Part shown: piece by piece, positions 17,390 through 28,000 of the stretch | How positions within the stretch are numbered: the first letter of the stretch is position 1 | How the letters are laid out: each line of letters starts with the position of its first letter | NCBI RefSeq assembly: GCF_000690905.1 | Contig: NZ_JMCL01000030.1 | Location: 1-64,000 of the forward strand | Origin: Pseudomonas sp. Ant30-3 | GTDB taxonomy: Bacteria > Pseudomonadota > Gammaproteobacteria > Pseudomonadales > Pseudomonadaceae | DNA length: 64,000 nt | Direction: 5' to 3' | Made by a program: the position numbers and the translations under genes | Notes under the pieces: model-generated | The model's database searches: none | Told to the model about the DNA's origin: nothing | Seen by the model: the letters and a program-made list of their open reading frames with translations, nothing else

Positions 17390-18106
17390 TCAGATAGAGC
17401 GTTGATTAACGCGTTTGGAGAGCTCTTCCGCCGATTCCTTACGTTCGGAATAGCGGTCGACCAGATAGTCCTGCCGCTCACGCAGCAGCAAAGTGAATTT
17501 CACCAGCTCTTCCATCACGTCCACGACACGGTCATAGAATGCGGAGGGCTTCATCCGCCCGGCTTCATCGAACTCCAGGTAGGCCTTCGGCACCGAGGAC
17601 TGGTTGGGAATGGTGAACATCCGCATCCAGCGACCGAGCACACGCAGCTGGTTGACCACGTTGAAGGATTGCGAGCCACCACAGACCTGCATCACCGCCA
17701 GCGTCTTACCCTGGGTTGGGCGCACCGCGCCCATGGTCAACGGAATCCAGTCGATCTGCGCTTTGAACACCGCGCTCATCGAGCCGTGGCGCTCCGGGGA
17801 GCACCAGACCTGACCTTCTGACCAGAGCACCAGTTCGCGTAGCTCTTGGACTTTTGGATGGCTGTCCGGCACGTCATCTGGCAACGGCAGCTCAGATGGG
17901 TTGAAGATGCGTGTTTCTGCGCCGAAGTGCTGCAACAGGCGCGCAGCTTCTTCAGTTAGCAGGCGGCTGAACGAACGCTCGCGAGTCGAGCCGTAGAGCA
18001 GCAGGATGCGCGGCTTGTGGGTGGCCGACAACGTACTGCCGAGCTTATCGAGTGTCGGTAGATCGACCAGTTCGGCATCGAGGTTGGGGATCATTTCTTC
18101 AGTCAT
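17390..18106 (-). CDS. arsH: ArsH organoarsenical NADPH:FMN oxidoreductase
   Basis: A 238-residue flavodoxin-like protein with ArsH motifs: [18 protein letters not shown] (FMN phosphate loop), [20 protein letters not shown] and [18 protein letters not shown]. ArsH oxidises trivalent methylated or aromatic arsenicals to the less toxic pentavalent form using NADPH and FMN, in the cytoplasm. It lies 4 bases after acr3 and 13 bases before the phosphatase-like gene, within the ars operon. Confidence 0.94.
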   Translation of the reverse strand: MTEEMIPNLDAELVDLPTLDKLGSTLSATHKPRILLLYGSTRERSFSRLLTEEAARLLQHFGAETRIFNPSELPLPDDVPDSHPKVQELRELVLWSEGQVWCSPERHGSMSAVFKAQIDWIPLTMGAVRPTQGKTLAVMQVCGGSQSFNVVNQLRVLGRWMRMFTIPNQSSVPKAYLEFDEAGRMKPSAFYDRVVDVMEELVKFTLLLRERQDYLVDRYSERKESAEELSKRVNQRSI

Positions 18107-18110
18107 AAAT

Positions 18111-19178
18111 TTACTCCTGAGCGAGGGCGCCCTTCGGATGATCGAACCAGCGGCGCTTGAGCCAGAGGGCTACGCCAACCAGGGAGATCAGCACCGGCAC
18201 TTCCACCAGCGGGCCAATCACCGTGGCGAAGGCCACCGGTGAGGCGAGGCCGAAAGTCGCGATGGCCACGGCTATGGCCAGCTCGAAGTTGTTGCTGGCA
18301 GCGGTAAAAGCCAGTGCGGTGGTGCGTGGATAGTCAGCGTGGAGCAGCTTGCCCATCCAAAAGCTGATGAAGAACATCACCACGAAGTAGATGGTCAGCG
18401 GGATAGCGATGCGCAGCACATCCAGCGGCAGCTGCAACACCATGTCGCCCTTGAGGCTGAACATCGCGATGATGGTCAGCAGCAGCGCGGCCAAGGTCAG
18501 CGGGCTGATGCGCGGAATGAAACGTTGGCTGTACCAGGTCTCGCCTTTGCGGCTGATGAGGATCTTACGCGTAAGGAAACCAGCCAGGAATGGGATGCCG
18601 AGGTAGATCAGCACGGACTCGGCGATGTTGACAAAGTTGGTGTCAATCACGCTGGCCTGCAGGCCGAACAATGGCGGTAGCAGACCGAGGAAGATCCATG
18701 CATACACACTGAAGAACAGGATCTGGAAGATGCTGTTGAAAGCCACCAACCCGGCAACGTATTGATTGTTGCCGCCCGCGATCTGATTCCACACCAGCAC
18801 CATGGCGATGCAGCGCGCCAGACCGATAAGGATCAGTCCGGTCATGTACTCCGGCTTGTCGGCGAGAAACACGATGGCCAGCACGAACATCAGCACGGGG
18901 CCAATCACCCAGTTCTGGATCAGCGACAGCGCGAGAATACGCTTGTCCTTGAACACCTCGTGAAGCTCTTCGTATTTCACCTTGGCCAGCGGCGGATACA
19001 TCATCACGATCAGGCCGATGGCAATCGGGATATTGGTCGAACCCACCGACAGGCTGTTGAGCCAGGCCGGCAGTCCCTCGAACAGACCGCCCAAGCTGAC
19101 ACCAATCGCCATGGCGAGAAAGATCCAGACCGTCAGATAGCGATCCAAAAAAGAAAGACGGCTTTTACTCATAGTCAT
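18111..19178 (-). CDS. acr3: ACR3-family arsenite efflux permease
   Basis: A 355-residue membrane protein with about ten transmembrane segments and ACR3 signatures: [54 protein letters not shown] (with the conserved Cys in LARC) and [18 protein letters not shown]. It extrudes As(III) driven by the proton motive force, completing arsenate detoxification after ArsC. Many databases call it ArsB, but the sequence is ACR3, not the ArsB family. It begins 10 bases after arsC. Confidence 0.94.
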   Translation of the reverse strand: MTMSKSRLSFLDRYLTVWIFLAMAIGVSLGGLFEGLPAWLNSLSVGSTNIPIAIGLIVMMYPPLAKVKYEELHEVFKDKRILALSLIQNWVIGPVLMFVLAIVFLADKPEYMTGLILIGLARCIAMVLVWNQIAGGNNQYVAGLVAFNSIFQILFFSVYAWIFLGLLPPLFGLQASVIDTNFVNIAESVLIYLGIPFLAGFLTRKILISRKGETWYSQRFIPRISPLTLAALLLTIIAMFSLKGDMVLQLPLDVLRIAIPLTIYFVVMFFISFWMGKLLHADYPRTTALAFTAASNNFELAIAVAIATFGLASPVAFATVIGPLVEVPVLISLVGVALWLKRRWFDHPKGALAQE

Positions 19179-19188
19179 GTCTCCGGTG

Positions 19189-19659
19189 TCAGAGGGTGCC
19201 TATCAGGGCCAGCTCGGCCTTGAGTTGTTCGGCACTTAACTGCTTGAGCGGTAAAGCCAGGAAGGCTTCGATTCGGGTTCTGATCTGTTCCAGAGTGGCT
19301 TCGAAAGCCGCCTCGATTTCTTCCTGAGTCCCTTGATATTCCGATGGGTCAGCCAGCCCCCAGTGGGCCTTGGTGGCCGGCCCGAAAAATACCGGGCAGG
19401 CGTCACCGGCAGCCTTGTCGCACACCGTGATGACGAAATCAGGTGCCAGGTTCTCGTGGACTTCGCTGGACTTGCTGTAGAGCCCCGCAGTCGAGACTCC
19501 AGCCTTATTCAGCGTTTTCAGGCTCAGCGGATGCACTTCACCCTTCGGCTGGCTGCCAGCGCTGTAGGCGTGCATATCCGCTGGAGCCAAATGATTGAAC
19601 ATGGCCTCACAAAGAATGCTGCGGCAGCTGTTGGCGGTGCAGAGAAACAGAATCTTCAT
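19189..19659 (-). CDS. arsC: Arsenate reductase ArsC (low-molecular-weight phosphatase type)
   Basis: A 156-residue protein with the LMW-PTP loop [20 protein letters not shown] (CX5R at residues ~7-13), the second and third redox cysteines in [20 protein letters not shown], and [13 protein letters not shown]. This class reduces As(V) to As(III) with thioredoxin or glutathione-linked recycling. It lies 45 bases after arsR, upstream of acr3. A second related gene is the first of the operon (20069-20479). Confidence 0.92.
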   Translation of the reverse strand: MKILFLCTANSCRSILCEAMFNHLAPADMHAYSAGSQPKGEVHPLSLKTLNKAGVSTAGLYSKSSEVHENLAPDFVITVCDKAAGDACPVFFGPATKAHWGLADPSEYQGTQEEIEAAFEATLEQIRTRIEAFLALPLKQLSAEQLKAELALIGTL

Positions 19660-19704
19660 CGGGCTATCTCGTAAAGGCCGAGCGCTGCTCGGGCAGGCGT
19701 TAAC

Positions 19705-20061
19705 TCAGCAGCAAGCGGCTAGGCGCTGAGGGCGATCACCCATCACGTCGAGGCGTTTGGCGTCGGGACTGAGCCAATGCTGGTTGGCGTCAAGAGTGGT
19801 TTTCAATACGGCGATCACCCAGTCCGGCAGACTGGGATGCAGGCGGTAATACACCCATTGACCTTGCCGACGATCCTCCAGCAAACCGCAATTGCGCAGT
19901 TGCGCCAGGTGGCGGGAAATCTTCGGCTGGCTCTCATCGAGTGCGCAGGTCAGTTCGCAAACGCACAGATCGTCCTCACGGGTGATAAGCAACATAAGGC
20001 GAATGCGGGTTTCGTCGGCCAGGCATTTGAATACGGTGGTCGGTGTCAGATGGTCAGCCAT
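19705..20061 (-). CDS. arsR: ArsR-family arsenite-responsive repressor
   Basis: A 118-residue winged-helix regulator with the As(III)-binding site DLCVCELT (Cys residues ~32 and 34) in the alpha-3 helix, the recognition helix QPKISRHLAQLRNCGLLEDR, and the wing RRQGQWVYYRLHP. A Cys pair at the C-terminus (LAACC) may add a thiol ligand. It represses the ars operon until arsenite or antimonite binds. It is the second gene, 7 bases after the first arsC-like gene. Confidence 0.94.
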   Translation of the reverse strand: MADHLTPTTVFKCLADETRIRLMLLITREDDLCVCELTCALDESQPKISRHLAQLRNCGLLEDRRQGQWVYYRLHPSLPDWVIAVLKTTLDANQHWLSPDAKRLDVMGDRPQRLAACC

Positions 20062-20068
20062 AGGAGTC

Positions 20069-20479
20069 TCAATGTTTGGATTTCACCAACACGAACATCT
20101 TGATGCGTTCATGGATCTCGTGAAGGGTGTGACGGAATGCGTCGTGCTTGGTGCTGGTCACCGGATCTTCAAAGTTCCAGGCCAGCACTTCTCCAACTCC
20201 TGGCAGGGCATGACACTCCAGAGACGATTTATCGCACAGCGTGATGACGTAATCGAAACGCTCTGCCGCAAACTCATCGATAGACTTGCTGTACAGCCCT
20301 TCGGTACTCACACCTTGCTGAAGCGCTCCCAAGGCGCGGGGATCGATCTCGCTGGGCAGGCTGCCTGCACTAAAGGCCTCGAAATGCTCTGAATCAGTGT
20401 GCCGCAGCAGCGCTTCAGCCAGCTGCGAGCGGGCAGCGTTAGCGACACAAACGAACAGCACGCGGGTCTTATCGGTCAT
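20069..20479 (-). CDS. Second ArsC / LMW protein-tyrosine-phosphatase-like protein
   Basis: A 136-residue protein with the loop FVCVANAARSQLAEALLRHT (CX5R at ~11-17), FDYVITLCDKSSLECHALPG (Cys ~86 and ~92) and WNFEDPVTSTKHDAF. It belongs to the same arsenate reductase/LMW phosphatase fold as the arsC at 19189 but is clearly divergent. It is the first gene of the ars operon. The start MTDKTRVLFV is chosen because it gives the canonical N-terminus; the longer upstream frame runs through the promoter region. Confidence 0.85.
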   Translation of the reverse strand: MTDKTRVLFVCVANAARSQLAEALLRHTDSEHFEAFSAGSLPSEIDPRALGALQQGVSTEGLYSKSIDEFAAERFDYVITLCDKSSLECHALPGVGEVLAWNFEDPVTSTKHDAFRHTLHEIHERIKMFVLVKSKH

Positions 20480-20499
20480 TGCCAAGTATCGAAGAGGAT

Positions 20500-20535
20500 A
20501 TGGTTTAACGAATATATGATTTATCGAATATACAG
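20500..20535 (-). promoter_or_regulatory. Probable ars promoter/ArsR operator
   Basis: AT-rich region 21-56 bases before the first ars gene, with two copies of ATATTCG (minus strand) spaced 16 bp apart (plus-strand CGAATATA at 20509 and 20525). AT-rich repeated sites of this kind are typical ArsR operators. The remaining 20536-20796 holds no gene I can see. Confidence 0.5.
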
Positions 20536-20796
20536 TAAAGCAGAAACGCCGTTTTCTGAGCAGGAAAGCCGCTTTAAGAGCCAGTTCCTTCAAAAACCAG
20601 GGATTGAGAGCAACAGATTGCCATCGCCAAGCAAATTCAGCTGCTTTACATCTGACTAGTCATATATATGTAATTAATTTGTCATCGCAGTGGCTTTCGG
20701 CCCCTCTAGGCGATAACTGGATGGATTGTGTTGCCATGGCGTTTCGTATGGATCAACCCAATCGGCTGAAGGTACTCAATAAGCGCCCCCGATTTT

Positions 20797-20867
20797 CAGG
20801 TGTGCAAGTGATGCAACTGCTGTTCAGTGGGAATGTGAATGGGTGTTCAAGTCCGTGCAATTACGCA
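20797..20867 (-). repeat. Right terminal repeat array of the ars element
   Basis: Read inward on the minus strand the end is TGCGTAATTGCACGGACTTG, followed by two more units (CATTCACATTCCCACTGAAC and AGTTGCATCACTTGCACACC). The innermost ~33 bases match the left end almost perfectly in inverted orientation. Confidence 0.82.
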
Positions 20868-20872
20868 GTAGC
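20868..20872. repeat. Target-site duplication, right copy
   Basis: GTAGC adjacent to the right terminus of the arsenic element, identical to 13785-13789. Confidence 0.85.
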
Positions 20873-21491
20873 CGTATGGGTGAACGAAAGCGCTGAGCTG
20901 ACTGTTCATGTTCGGGCTCATCGACGCCAACGAGAATCAGGCTGACGGCGACCAATGCCGGTATCACCGCGCTCCATAACACCAGTGGAATGTTTTCACT
21001 GAAGGCATACATCAGGCCGATCGCTACCGCCGGCCCGAGGCGCCTACCGTATCCATGGATTGACGCAAGCCGAAGCAAGCGCCGCGGATCTCCGGTGGAG
21101 ATATATCAGCGACCAGGGCATCTCGTGGAGCGCCGCGAATACCTTTGCCAATTCGATCCAGAAAGCGTGCGGTGAACACCATTTCTGCAGAGTGAGCCAA
21201 TGGAAAGAGCGGCTTGGTGAGTGCCGCAAGACCATAGCCAACCAGCAGCAAGCCCTTGCGACGACCGAAGTAGTCGCTGATCGCCCCTGAAAACACTTTC
21301 ACTATCAGGGCCGTCGCCTCCGCAATACCCTCGATCAGACCCAGAGTGATCATGCTGACGCCTAGAGTGCCCACCAGAAAGATAGGCAGCGGGCTATGAA
21401 CCATTTCTGAAGACAAGTCCATGAACAGGCTGACGAAACCTAGCGCCCAGACCGTACGGGGAATGCTACGTGTAGCTATTGTCTCGGACAT
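20873..21491 (-). pseudogene. MFS transporter, N-terminal half, cut off by the ars element
   Basis: From ATG 21491 the frame gives MSETIATRSIPRTVWALGFV then FMDLSSEMVHSPLPIFLVGT, IVKVFSGAISDYFGRRKGLL (MFS loop 2-3 motif) and GIRGAPRDALVADISPPEIR, six transmembrane segments in all. Near 21035 the frame shifts (after SMDTVG homology resumes in another frame at GPAVAIGLMYAFSEN). It then stops making sense at the element end. The matching C-terminal half is at 13201-13789. The gene therefore has two lesions, the transposon and the frameshift. Substrate unknown. Confidence 0.87.
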
Positions 21492-21826
21492 ATTCCAGTT
21501 TCCTTGGCTATCGCCCGCAAGTGTATTTACTGCGTCCAGTGGTTCTGTTGCGGCGAGATCACATTGAGCTATCAGCTCAACAAGCTTATAGCGGGATACG
21601 ACACTAGGTGTTTCGCGGTTATCTGTCTGTTGTTGATCGCTGTTCTCGGCACGGTCACCGGCGCTACCCATTGCGGTGATCCTTATCGTGGCATTACCGA
21701 CTCACGAGACAAGCATTTACAAAGCCTGACCTATCAGCATGCGTGTGGGCTTCGCTGTTGAACGGGTCCTTGTTTCTTGGGGAGGGAATTCATGTTGAAC
21801 TGCAGGCGCTATCTGGCTGGCTCTTC
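21492..21826. other. Intergenic stretch before the cus operon
   Basis: No gene is supported. A short plus-strand frame with a hydrophobic segment (CLLLIAVLGTVTG) is open here but has no clear ribosome site or family, so it is left as noncoding. Confidence 0.4.
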
Positions 21827-21842
21827 CTGACAGCTTCGTAAT
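21827..21842 (+). promoter_or_regulatory. Cop box upstream of the cus operon
   Basis: CTGACAGCTTCGTAAT, matching the boxes before the PtrA-like gene and copA in both halves and in spacing. It lies 36 bases before the ATG of the small exported protein that leads cusCBA, so cop and cus genes probably respond to the same CopR-type activator. Confidence 0.72.
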
Positions 21843-21877
21843 TGTATAGCCCGTTGTCAGCGACTAGACTCCCTCGC

Positions 21878-22219
21878 ATGAAACGCTATCTGCGGTTTTG
21901 CCTCATTTTTCTGATCAGCTTGGCGCTTCCCCTGAGCGGGATGGCGGGCATTCAGTCACCGATAGAACCTTGCCCGATGAAAACGACGGGTATGACCCTG
22001 ATGGGTGATATGAACCAAGACTGCTGCCTCGACATGAGCAGCTCCGCCGATCATGGCAAACCCTGCAAACCTGGCCAGGAATGCAGGAGCGCCAGTCTGC
22101 TACAAGTGTCGTTTGGGAAACCTACCACCCGTTTGTCCCGTCCGCAGATGCTAACAATCTTCAGCGACTCCCTGCCTACTCAGGCCCCGTCCGGGGTGTG
22201 GCGACCGCCTCGCGCCTGA
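21878..22219 (+). CDS. Small exported Cys/Met-rich protein leading the cus operon
   Basis: A 113-residue protein with a signal peptide (FCLIFLISLALPLSGMAG). The mature part is rich in Cys and Met (PCPMKTTGMTLMGDMNQDCC, KPCKPGQECRS). Small proteins of this style, of the CzcI/CopI-like or DUF-hypothetical type, commonly precede RND heavy-metal efflux genes in Pseudomonas. It probably binds copper or silver in the periplasm, which is inference from composition and position. It is followed by cusC after 101 bases. Confidence 0.7.
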   Translation: MKRYLRFCLIFLISLALPLSGMAGIQSPIEPCPMKTTGMTLMGDMNQDCCLDMSSSADHGKPCKPGQECRSASLLQVSFGKPTTRLSRPQMLTIFSDSLPTQAPSGVWRPPRA

Positions 22220-22320
22220 TTCCTGTACCACACTGAGCCTCATCCCGTTCTGGCGCGGGATGGCATATCTGCGCGGATGTTCAGAGACGCGCGCAGTGGA
22301 TCATCACAGGAATCGTGAAC

Positions 22321-23577
22321 ATGAACTCCAAGTGCTACTGCACCGGTTGGCCCCTCGTGGCGGCCCTGGCGGCAAGCGTGCTGGCATTGCCGAGCCTTGC
22401 TGCGCCCCTGACACTCGACGAAGCCTTACGCCTTGCGGAAACCAATGCACCATCGCTGACCGCCCAAGCAGCCAAACTGCAAGCTGCCAGCAGCGCCGCC
22501 ATTCCAGCCGGCGAACTACCCGACCCGAAGCTCCTGTTGGGCGTACAAAACTATCCCATCGGCGGCCCTGACCGCTGGCGCCTTGAACAGGATTTCATGA
22601 CCATGCAGATGGTCGGCGTCATGCAGGAGGTGCCCAACCGTGACAAGCGCCGGGCGCGTATCGAGGTCGCTGAGGCATTCGTTGATCGAGCTGCTGCGGA
22701 AGGCCGTGTCGAGCGCCTGAACGTTCGTCAGGCCACGGCATTGGCCTGGATCAGCAGCTACTCCGTCGAGCGTAAAGAGGCGCTGTTTCAGGACTTTTAC
22801 CGGGAAAACCGTCTGTTGGCTGATACCGTCCGGGCGCAGATCGCCGGTGGTCGAGCTCAGCCTGCCGATGCGGTAACGCCGAAACAGGAGGCGGCTCAGT
22901 TGGCGGAACAACAGGACGACCTGATCCGCCTGCGGGCACAGGCCAGAGCGGCTCTGCGACGTTGGATAGGTCCGGCCGCCAATGACCATCCCGTCGGCAG
23001 CTTGCCCGAGTGGCCCATCGACGCCTCGGGTTACCCGCATAAGCTGCAACATCACCCCGCACTGGCGGCGTTCGTTCCAATGACTCGCGAAGCGCAGGCC
23101 AAGGTCCGTGAAGCAGAGTCGGAAAAGCAGTCCGACTGGAGTTGGGAGCTTGATTACCAGCGGCGCAACCGTCAGTTCGGCGACATGGTGAGCGTGCAGT
23201 TCACGTTCGACCTGCCACTGTTCCCCGACTCCCGACAGAACCCGAAGATCGCCGCCAAACACGCTGAACTGAATCAGTTGGAGGCCGAGCGCGAAGCTCT
23301 CGTACGTGAACATACCCAGCAACTGGAAGACGATCTGGCCGAATACGAGCGTCTGAACCGTGCCGTGCGCCGCAGCCAGGACAGCCTGTTACCCCTGGCC
23401 AAGGAAAAGGTGGGGCTGACCATGGCCAGCTACCGAGCCGGTAAAAGCGACTTGGCGGCTGTCATCGCTGCCCGACGTGAACTCATCGAGACCCGCCTCA
23501 AACAGATCGACTTCGAAGAACAGCGAGCCCTCACCAGTGCTCGCCTGTATTTTGCTTATGGGGACGCCAATCAATGA
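22321..23577 (+). CDS. cusC: Outer-membrane efflux channel CusC (TolC family)
   Basis: A 418-residue TolC-family protein with signal peptide (PLVAALAASVLALPSLAAP) and repeats of long amphipathic helices: LTLDEALRLAETNAPSLTAQ near the N-terminus and VGLTMASYRAGKSDLAAVIA near the C-terminus, the duplicated OEP motif. It forms the outer-membrane exit duct of the CusCBA complex. ATG 22321 is preferred over a GTG two codons upstream. It overlaps cusB by 4 bases (ATGA). Confidence 0.9.
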   Translation: MNSKCYCTGWPLVAALAASVLALPSLAAPLTLDEALRLAETNAPSLTAQAAKLQAASSAAIPAGELPDPKLLLGVQNYPIGGPDRWRLEQDFMTMQMVGVMQEVPNRDKRRARIEVAEAFVDRAAAEGRVERLNVRQATALAWISSYSVERKEALFQDFYRENRLLADTVRAQIAGGRAQPADAVTPKQEAAQLAEQQDDLIRLRAQARAALRRWIGPAANDHPVGSLPEWPIDASGYPHKLQHHPALAAFVPMTREAQAKVREAESEKQSDWSWELDYQRRNRQFGDMVSVQFTFDLPLFPDSRQNPKIAAKHAELNQLEAEREALVREHTQQLEDDLAEYERLNRAVRRSQDSLLPLAKEKVGLTMASYRAGKSDLAAVIAARRELIETRLKQIDFEEQRALTSARLYFAYGDANQ

Positions 23578-25058
23578 GCTCTCGAATCTGGAAAGGGGCT
23601 GTGCTGACAGGCCTCTCGATTGCCTTGGGCGCTGCCGGTGGTTACTGGTTCGCTCAGCAGCGCATGAGTGCAATGCCTGAGACCTCCGCCGAACAGGCCC
23701 CTAAAACGCAAGACGAACGCAAAGTACTGTATTGGTACGACCCGATGTCCCCGCAGCAGAAGTTCGATAAACCAGGCAAATCGCCCTTCATGGATATGGA
23801 GTTGGTGCCCCGTTACGCTGATAGTGCGGCGGACAGTGCGGCCATCAGTATCGACCCCAGCCTGACCCAGAATCTCGGCTTGCGTCTGGCCACCGTCACT
23901 CGCGGCGTGCTTGCTTCCAGCCTGGACGTGGTCGGTGTGCTGGCATTCAACGAGCGGGATGTCGCGGTGATTCAATCGCGTACTGCTGGCTTTGTGGAGC
24001 GGGTGTATGCCCGTGCTCCAGGCGATGTGCTCAAAGCCAATGCGGCTTTGGCCGATATCCTGGTCCCGGAGTGGGTCGCTGCTCAGGAAGAGTTTCTCGC
24101 ACTCAAACGCAGTGGCGATGCCGACTTGCTGGCGGCAGCACGCCAACGCTTGCGCTTGACCGGGATGCCAGCGACGCTGGTTGCTCAAGTGGAGCGAAGC
24201 GGCAAGACCCAGTCGGTCCTGACGCTTACCAGCCCCATAAGCGGTGTGCTGCAAGCGTTGAATGTACGTTCGGGTATGACCGTGGCGGCCGGCGAGACGC
24301 TGGCTCGCGTCAATGGTTTGAGCAGCGTGTGGCTGGCCGTGGCCGTTCCAGAGTCGGAGACTGGATCGATCATCGTCGGGCAAGCGGTCGAAGCACGTCT
24401 GCCCGCCTTCCCGGGAACAGTGCTCAAGGGCACGGTTAGCGCGATTCTGCCCGAAACCAACCCCGACAGCCGAACTGTGCGTGTGCGGGTCGAACTGCCC
24501 AACCCTGATGGGCGACTCAGGCCGGGTATGACGGCCCTGGTGCACCTGAATCGTTCGACCGAACAAAGTGTGCTGTGGGTGCCAAGCGAGGCAATCATTC
24601 GCACCGGCCGACGCGTCTTGGTGATGCTCGCCGAAGACGCTGGTCGCTACCGCCCCATAGAAGTGCAACTCGGGCAGGAAAACGAAGGCAAGACGGTGGT
24701 GTTAAAGGGGTTGGAAGAACGCCAGCAGGTAGTCAGTTCTGGACAGTTTCTGCTCGACTCTGAGGCCAGTCTCAAGGGCATTGTTGCGAGCACGCTGGAA
24801 ATGTCACCACCCAGCGCAGCAACCCCCAGCTTTCATGAGACGGATGGACAGATCGTCGAGATCAATAACCAAGACGTAACAATCGCCCTTGGTCCGTTCA
24901 AGACGCTGGGCATGCCTGGTATGACTATGACCCTCCCATTGGCTGACCCTGTTCTCAAGCAAGGGCTCAAGACGGGCGACAAGGTTCGGGTTGCGGTGAG
25001 CCAAACCGATGATGGTTTGCGCGTTGAGCGCCTGGAAAAACTAGGGGGCAAGCCATGA
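23574..25058 (+). CDS. cusB: RND periplasmic adaptor CusB with fused CusF-like domain
   Basis: A 494-residue membrane-fusion protein: N-terminal anchor ([16 protein letters not shown]), a heavy-metal-binding domain ([30 protein letters not shown]; residues ~52-82), the adaptor core with a short coiled-coil hairpin, and a C-terminal CusF-like domain (residues ~423-490: [33 protein letters not shown]) carrying the Met and Trp-region copper ligands of CusF. Fusion of CusF to CusB means the chaperone and adaptor act as one polypeptide in the periplasm. It overlaps cusA by 4 bases. Confidence 0.93.
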   Translation: MSSRIWKGAVLTGLSIALGAAGGYWFAQQRMSAMPETSAEQAPKTQDERKVLYWYDPMSPQQKFDKPGKSPFMDMELVPRYADSAADSAAISIDPSLTQNLGLRLATVTRGVLASSLDVVGVLAFNERDVAVIQSRTAGFVERVYARAPGDVLKANAALADILVPEWVAAQEEFLALKRSGDADLLAAARQRLRLTGMPATLVAQVERSGKTQSVLTLTSPISGVLQALNVRSGMTVAAGETLARVNGLSSVWLAVAVPESETGSIIVGQAVEARLPAFPGTVLKGTVSAILPETNPDSRTVRVRVELPNPDGRLRPGMTALVHLNRSTEQSVLWVPSEAIIRTGRRVLVMLAEDAGRYRPIEVQLGQENEGKTVVLKGLEERQQVVSSGQFLLDSEASLKGIVASTLEMSPPSAATPSFHETDGQIVEINNQDVTIALGPFKTLGMPGMTMTLPLADPVLKQGLKTGDKVRVAVSQTDDGLRVERLEKLGGKP

Positions 25059-28000
25059 TCGCCGCCCTGATTCGCTGGTCAGTGGCCAACCGCTTTCTGG
25101 TGCTGCTGGCGACGATCTTCGTCACGGTCTGGGGCGTCTGGTCGGTTCAGAGCACGCCCATTGATGCATTGCCAGACCTTTCCGATGTTCAGGTGATTAT
25201 CCGCACCCCTTACCCGGGACAAGCGCCGCAGATAGTTGAGAACCAGGTGACCTATCCGTTGGCCACCACCATGCTCTCGGTGCCGGGGGCTAAGACCGTA
25301 CGCGGCTATTCCTTTTTCGGCGACAGCTTCGTGTACGTGTTGTTCGAAGACGGCACGGACTTATATTGGGCCCGCTCGCGGGTGCTGGAATACTTGAGTC
25401 AGGTCCAAAGCCGCCTACCGGCTTCCGCCAAACCGTCCTTGGGACCCGACGCCACAGGCGTGGGCTGGATCTATCAGTACGCACTGGTGGATCGCAGTGG
25501 CGGACACGACTTGGCGCAACTGCGCGCCTTGCAGGACTGGTTCCTCAAGTTCGAACTCAAGACCCTACCGAATGTTGCGGAAGTGGCCACCGTGGGCGGC
25601 ATGGTCAAGCAGTATCAGGTGCAGCTCGACCCACTGAAACTGGCCAACCTAGGCATCACTCAAGCAGCGGTGACTGAGGCTATCGGCAAGGCCAATCAGG
25701 AAACCGGCGGTGCGTTACTGGAGATGGCGGAGACCGAGTTTATGGTGCGCGCTTCCGGTTACCTGAAGACGCTCAATGACTTTCGTTCGATTCCGCTCAA
25801 GCTCGGTGCCGGCGGGGTGCCGGTGACCCTCGGCGACGTGGCAACGATCCAGTTGGGCCCGGAGATGCGTCGTGGTATCACCGAGCTCGACGGCGAGGGT
25901 GAGACTGTCGGCGGCGTGGTTATTCTGCGTAGCGGCAAGAACGCTCGTGAGACCATTGCGGCGGTCAAGGCCAAACTGGACGACCTGAAAAGCAGTTTGC
26001 CGGCTGGGGTGGAAATCGTCACCACCTATGACCGCAGCAAACTGATCGATCGCGCCGTCGAAAACCTCAGCTACAAGCTACTCGAGGAGTTCATCGTCGT
26101 CGCGTTGGTCTGTGGAGTATTCCTCTGGCATCTGCGTTCATCTCTGGTGGCAATCATCTCCTTACCGGTGGGGGTGCTGATTGCCTTCATCGTTATGCGT
26201 TACCAAGGGATCAACGCCAACATCATGTCCTTGGGCGGGATCGCCATCGCCATCGGCGCCATGGTCGATGCCGCCGTGGTAATGATCGAGAACGCCCACA
26301 AGAAGATTGAGGCCTGGCATGTGGCCCATCCAGGGGAAGAGTTGAAGGGCGAACGTCACTGGCATGTGATAACCGAAGCGGCGGCGGAGGTGGGACCGGC
26401 GCTGTTCTTCTGCCTGCTGATCATCACCCTGTCGTTCATTCCAGTGTTCACCCTGGAGGCCCAAGAGGGCCGTCTATTTGGTCCATTGGCCTTCACCAAG
26501 ACCTATGCCATGGCTGCGGCGGCAGGACTATCGGTAACCCTGGTGCCGGTGCTGATGGGCTACTGGATTCGTGGACGGATCCCCAAAGAGGACCACAATC
26601 CGCTGAACCGCTGGTTGATCAAGATCTATCAGCCGGCCTTGGATGCGGTGTTACATCGGCCCAAAGTCACCCTGTTGATCGCGTTATTGGTCTTCCTTAG
26701 CGCGTTGTGGCCCATCTCCCGTTTGGGTGGCGAATTCCTCCCTGCGCTGGATGAGGGCGATTTACTCTATATGCCTTCGGCTCTGCCGGGATTGTCGGCG
26801 CAGAAAGCAGCGCAGTTGCTGCAACAGACTGACCGTCTGATCAAGACGGTACCCGAAGTTGAACACGTCTTCGGTAAGGCCGGCCGCGCTGAAACTGCCA
26901 CCGACCCCGCGCCGCTGGAGATGTTCGAGACCACTATCCAGTTCAAACCTCGCGAGCAATGGCGTCCTGGTATGACCCAGGAAAAATTGGTGGAAGAGCT
27001 GGATCGAGTGGTACGCGTCCCTGGCCTGACCAATATCTGGATACCACCGATCCGCAATCGCATCGACATGCTCGCTACCGGGATCAAGAGTCCGATCGGA
27101 GTGAAAATTGCCGGCAGCAACTTGACGGAGATCGATGCAGCCACGCAGGCCGTCCAGCGCGCGGCCAAGGACGTGCCCGGTGTCAGTTCGGCACTGGCCG
27201 AACGATTAACCGGTGGGCGTTACGTCGATGTGGATATCGACCGCAAAGCCGCTGCCCGCTACGGATTGAATATCGCTGATGTGCAGTCGATCGTGGCCGG
27301 TGCTATTGGCGGTGAAAACGTTGGCGAGACCATTGAAGGGCTCGCACGCTTCCCGATCAACGTACGTTATCCCCGTGAGTGGCGTGACTCGCTCGGCGCC
27401 CTGGAGCAATTGCCAATCTACACCCCTTTGGGGAGTCAGATCACTCTTGGCACCGTGGCGAAGGTCAAAGTCAGTGAAGGCCCGCCGATGCTCAAGAGCG
27501 AAAATGCCCGACCTTCCGGATGGGTGTATATCGACGTGCGTGGCCGGGACATTGCTTCCGTGGTTGCCGATCTGCGTCGGGTTGTGAGTGAGCAGGTCAA
27601 GCTGCAGCCAGGCATGAGCCTGAGTTACTCGGGACAGTTCGAGTTTCTTGAACGAGCCAACGCACGGCTCAAACTGGTGGTGCCGGCCACGCTGCTGATC
27701 ATTTTCGTACTGCTGTACCTGACGTTTGCCCGATTCGACGAGGCTTTGCTGATCATGGCCACCTTGCCGTTCGCCCTTACCGGTGGGGCGTGGTTCCTCT
27801 ACCTGCTGGGATTCAACCTGTCGGTGGCTACTGGCGTCGGTTTCATTGCTCTGGCGGGTGTTTCTGCCGAATTCGGTGTGATCATGCTGCTCTACTTAAA
27901 AAACGCCTGGGCCGAACGTGTAGAGGCCGGCGACAGTACTGAGCGTGGACTAATCGCAGCGATTAGCGAAGGAGCCGTGCAGCGTGTTCGACCCAAGGCC

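Larger units (their letters stand above)
13790..20867. mobile_element. 7.1-kb non-autonomous transposon carrying an arsenic operon
   Basis: A 7,078-bp insertion in an MFS gene, flanked by 5-bp duplications (GTAGC). Its ends begin 5'-TG and finish CA-3', as in Tn7/Mu/Tn5053-type DDE elements. Each end carries tandem ~22-23-bp repeats with the core TTGCAT...TGnACAnC: four on the left (13790-13883) and three on the right (20797-20867), in inverted orientation. The multiple unequal sites recall TnsB/TniA binding arrays. All cargo is arsenic resistance plus a lipoprotein; there is no transposase, so it must be moved in trans or be a decayed autonomous element. The family cannot be named from the sequence alone. 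Confidence 0.85.

Noticed and set aside
13790..20867. Idea that the tnsA/tnsB genes at 35 kb mobilise the ars element
   Set aside because: The Tn7-like end carries ACAATAAAG...TGACAC sites, while the ars element has TTGCAT...TGnACA sites; the sites differ, and tnsB is broken.
21504..21761. Plus-strand frame with one hydrophobic segment and several Cys
   Set aside because: Might be a small secreted protein, but it lacks a convincing ribosome site and homology, and covers the upstream region of the MFS gene.
23571..24668. Minus-strand open frame of 365 codons inside cusB
   Set aside because: Antisense to cusB, which has strong domain evidence; the reverse translation is unlike any family and His/Arg-rich.
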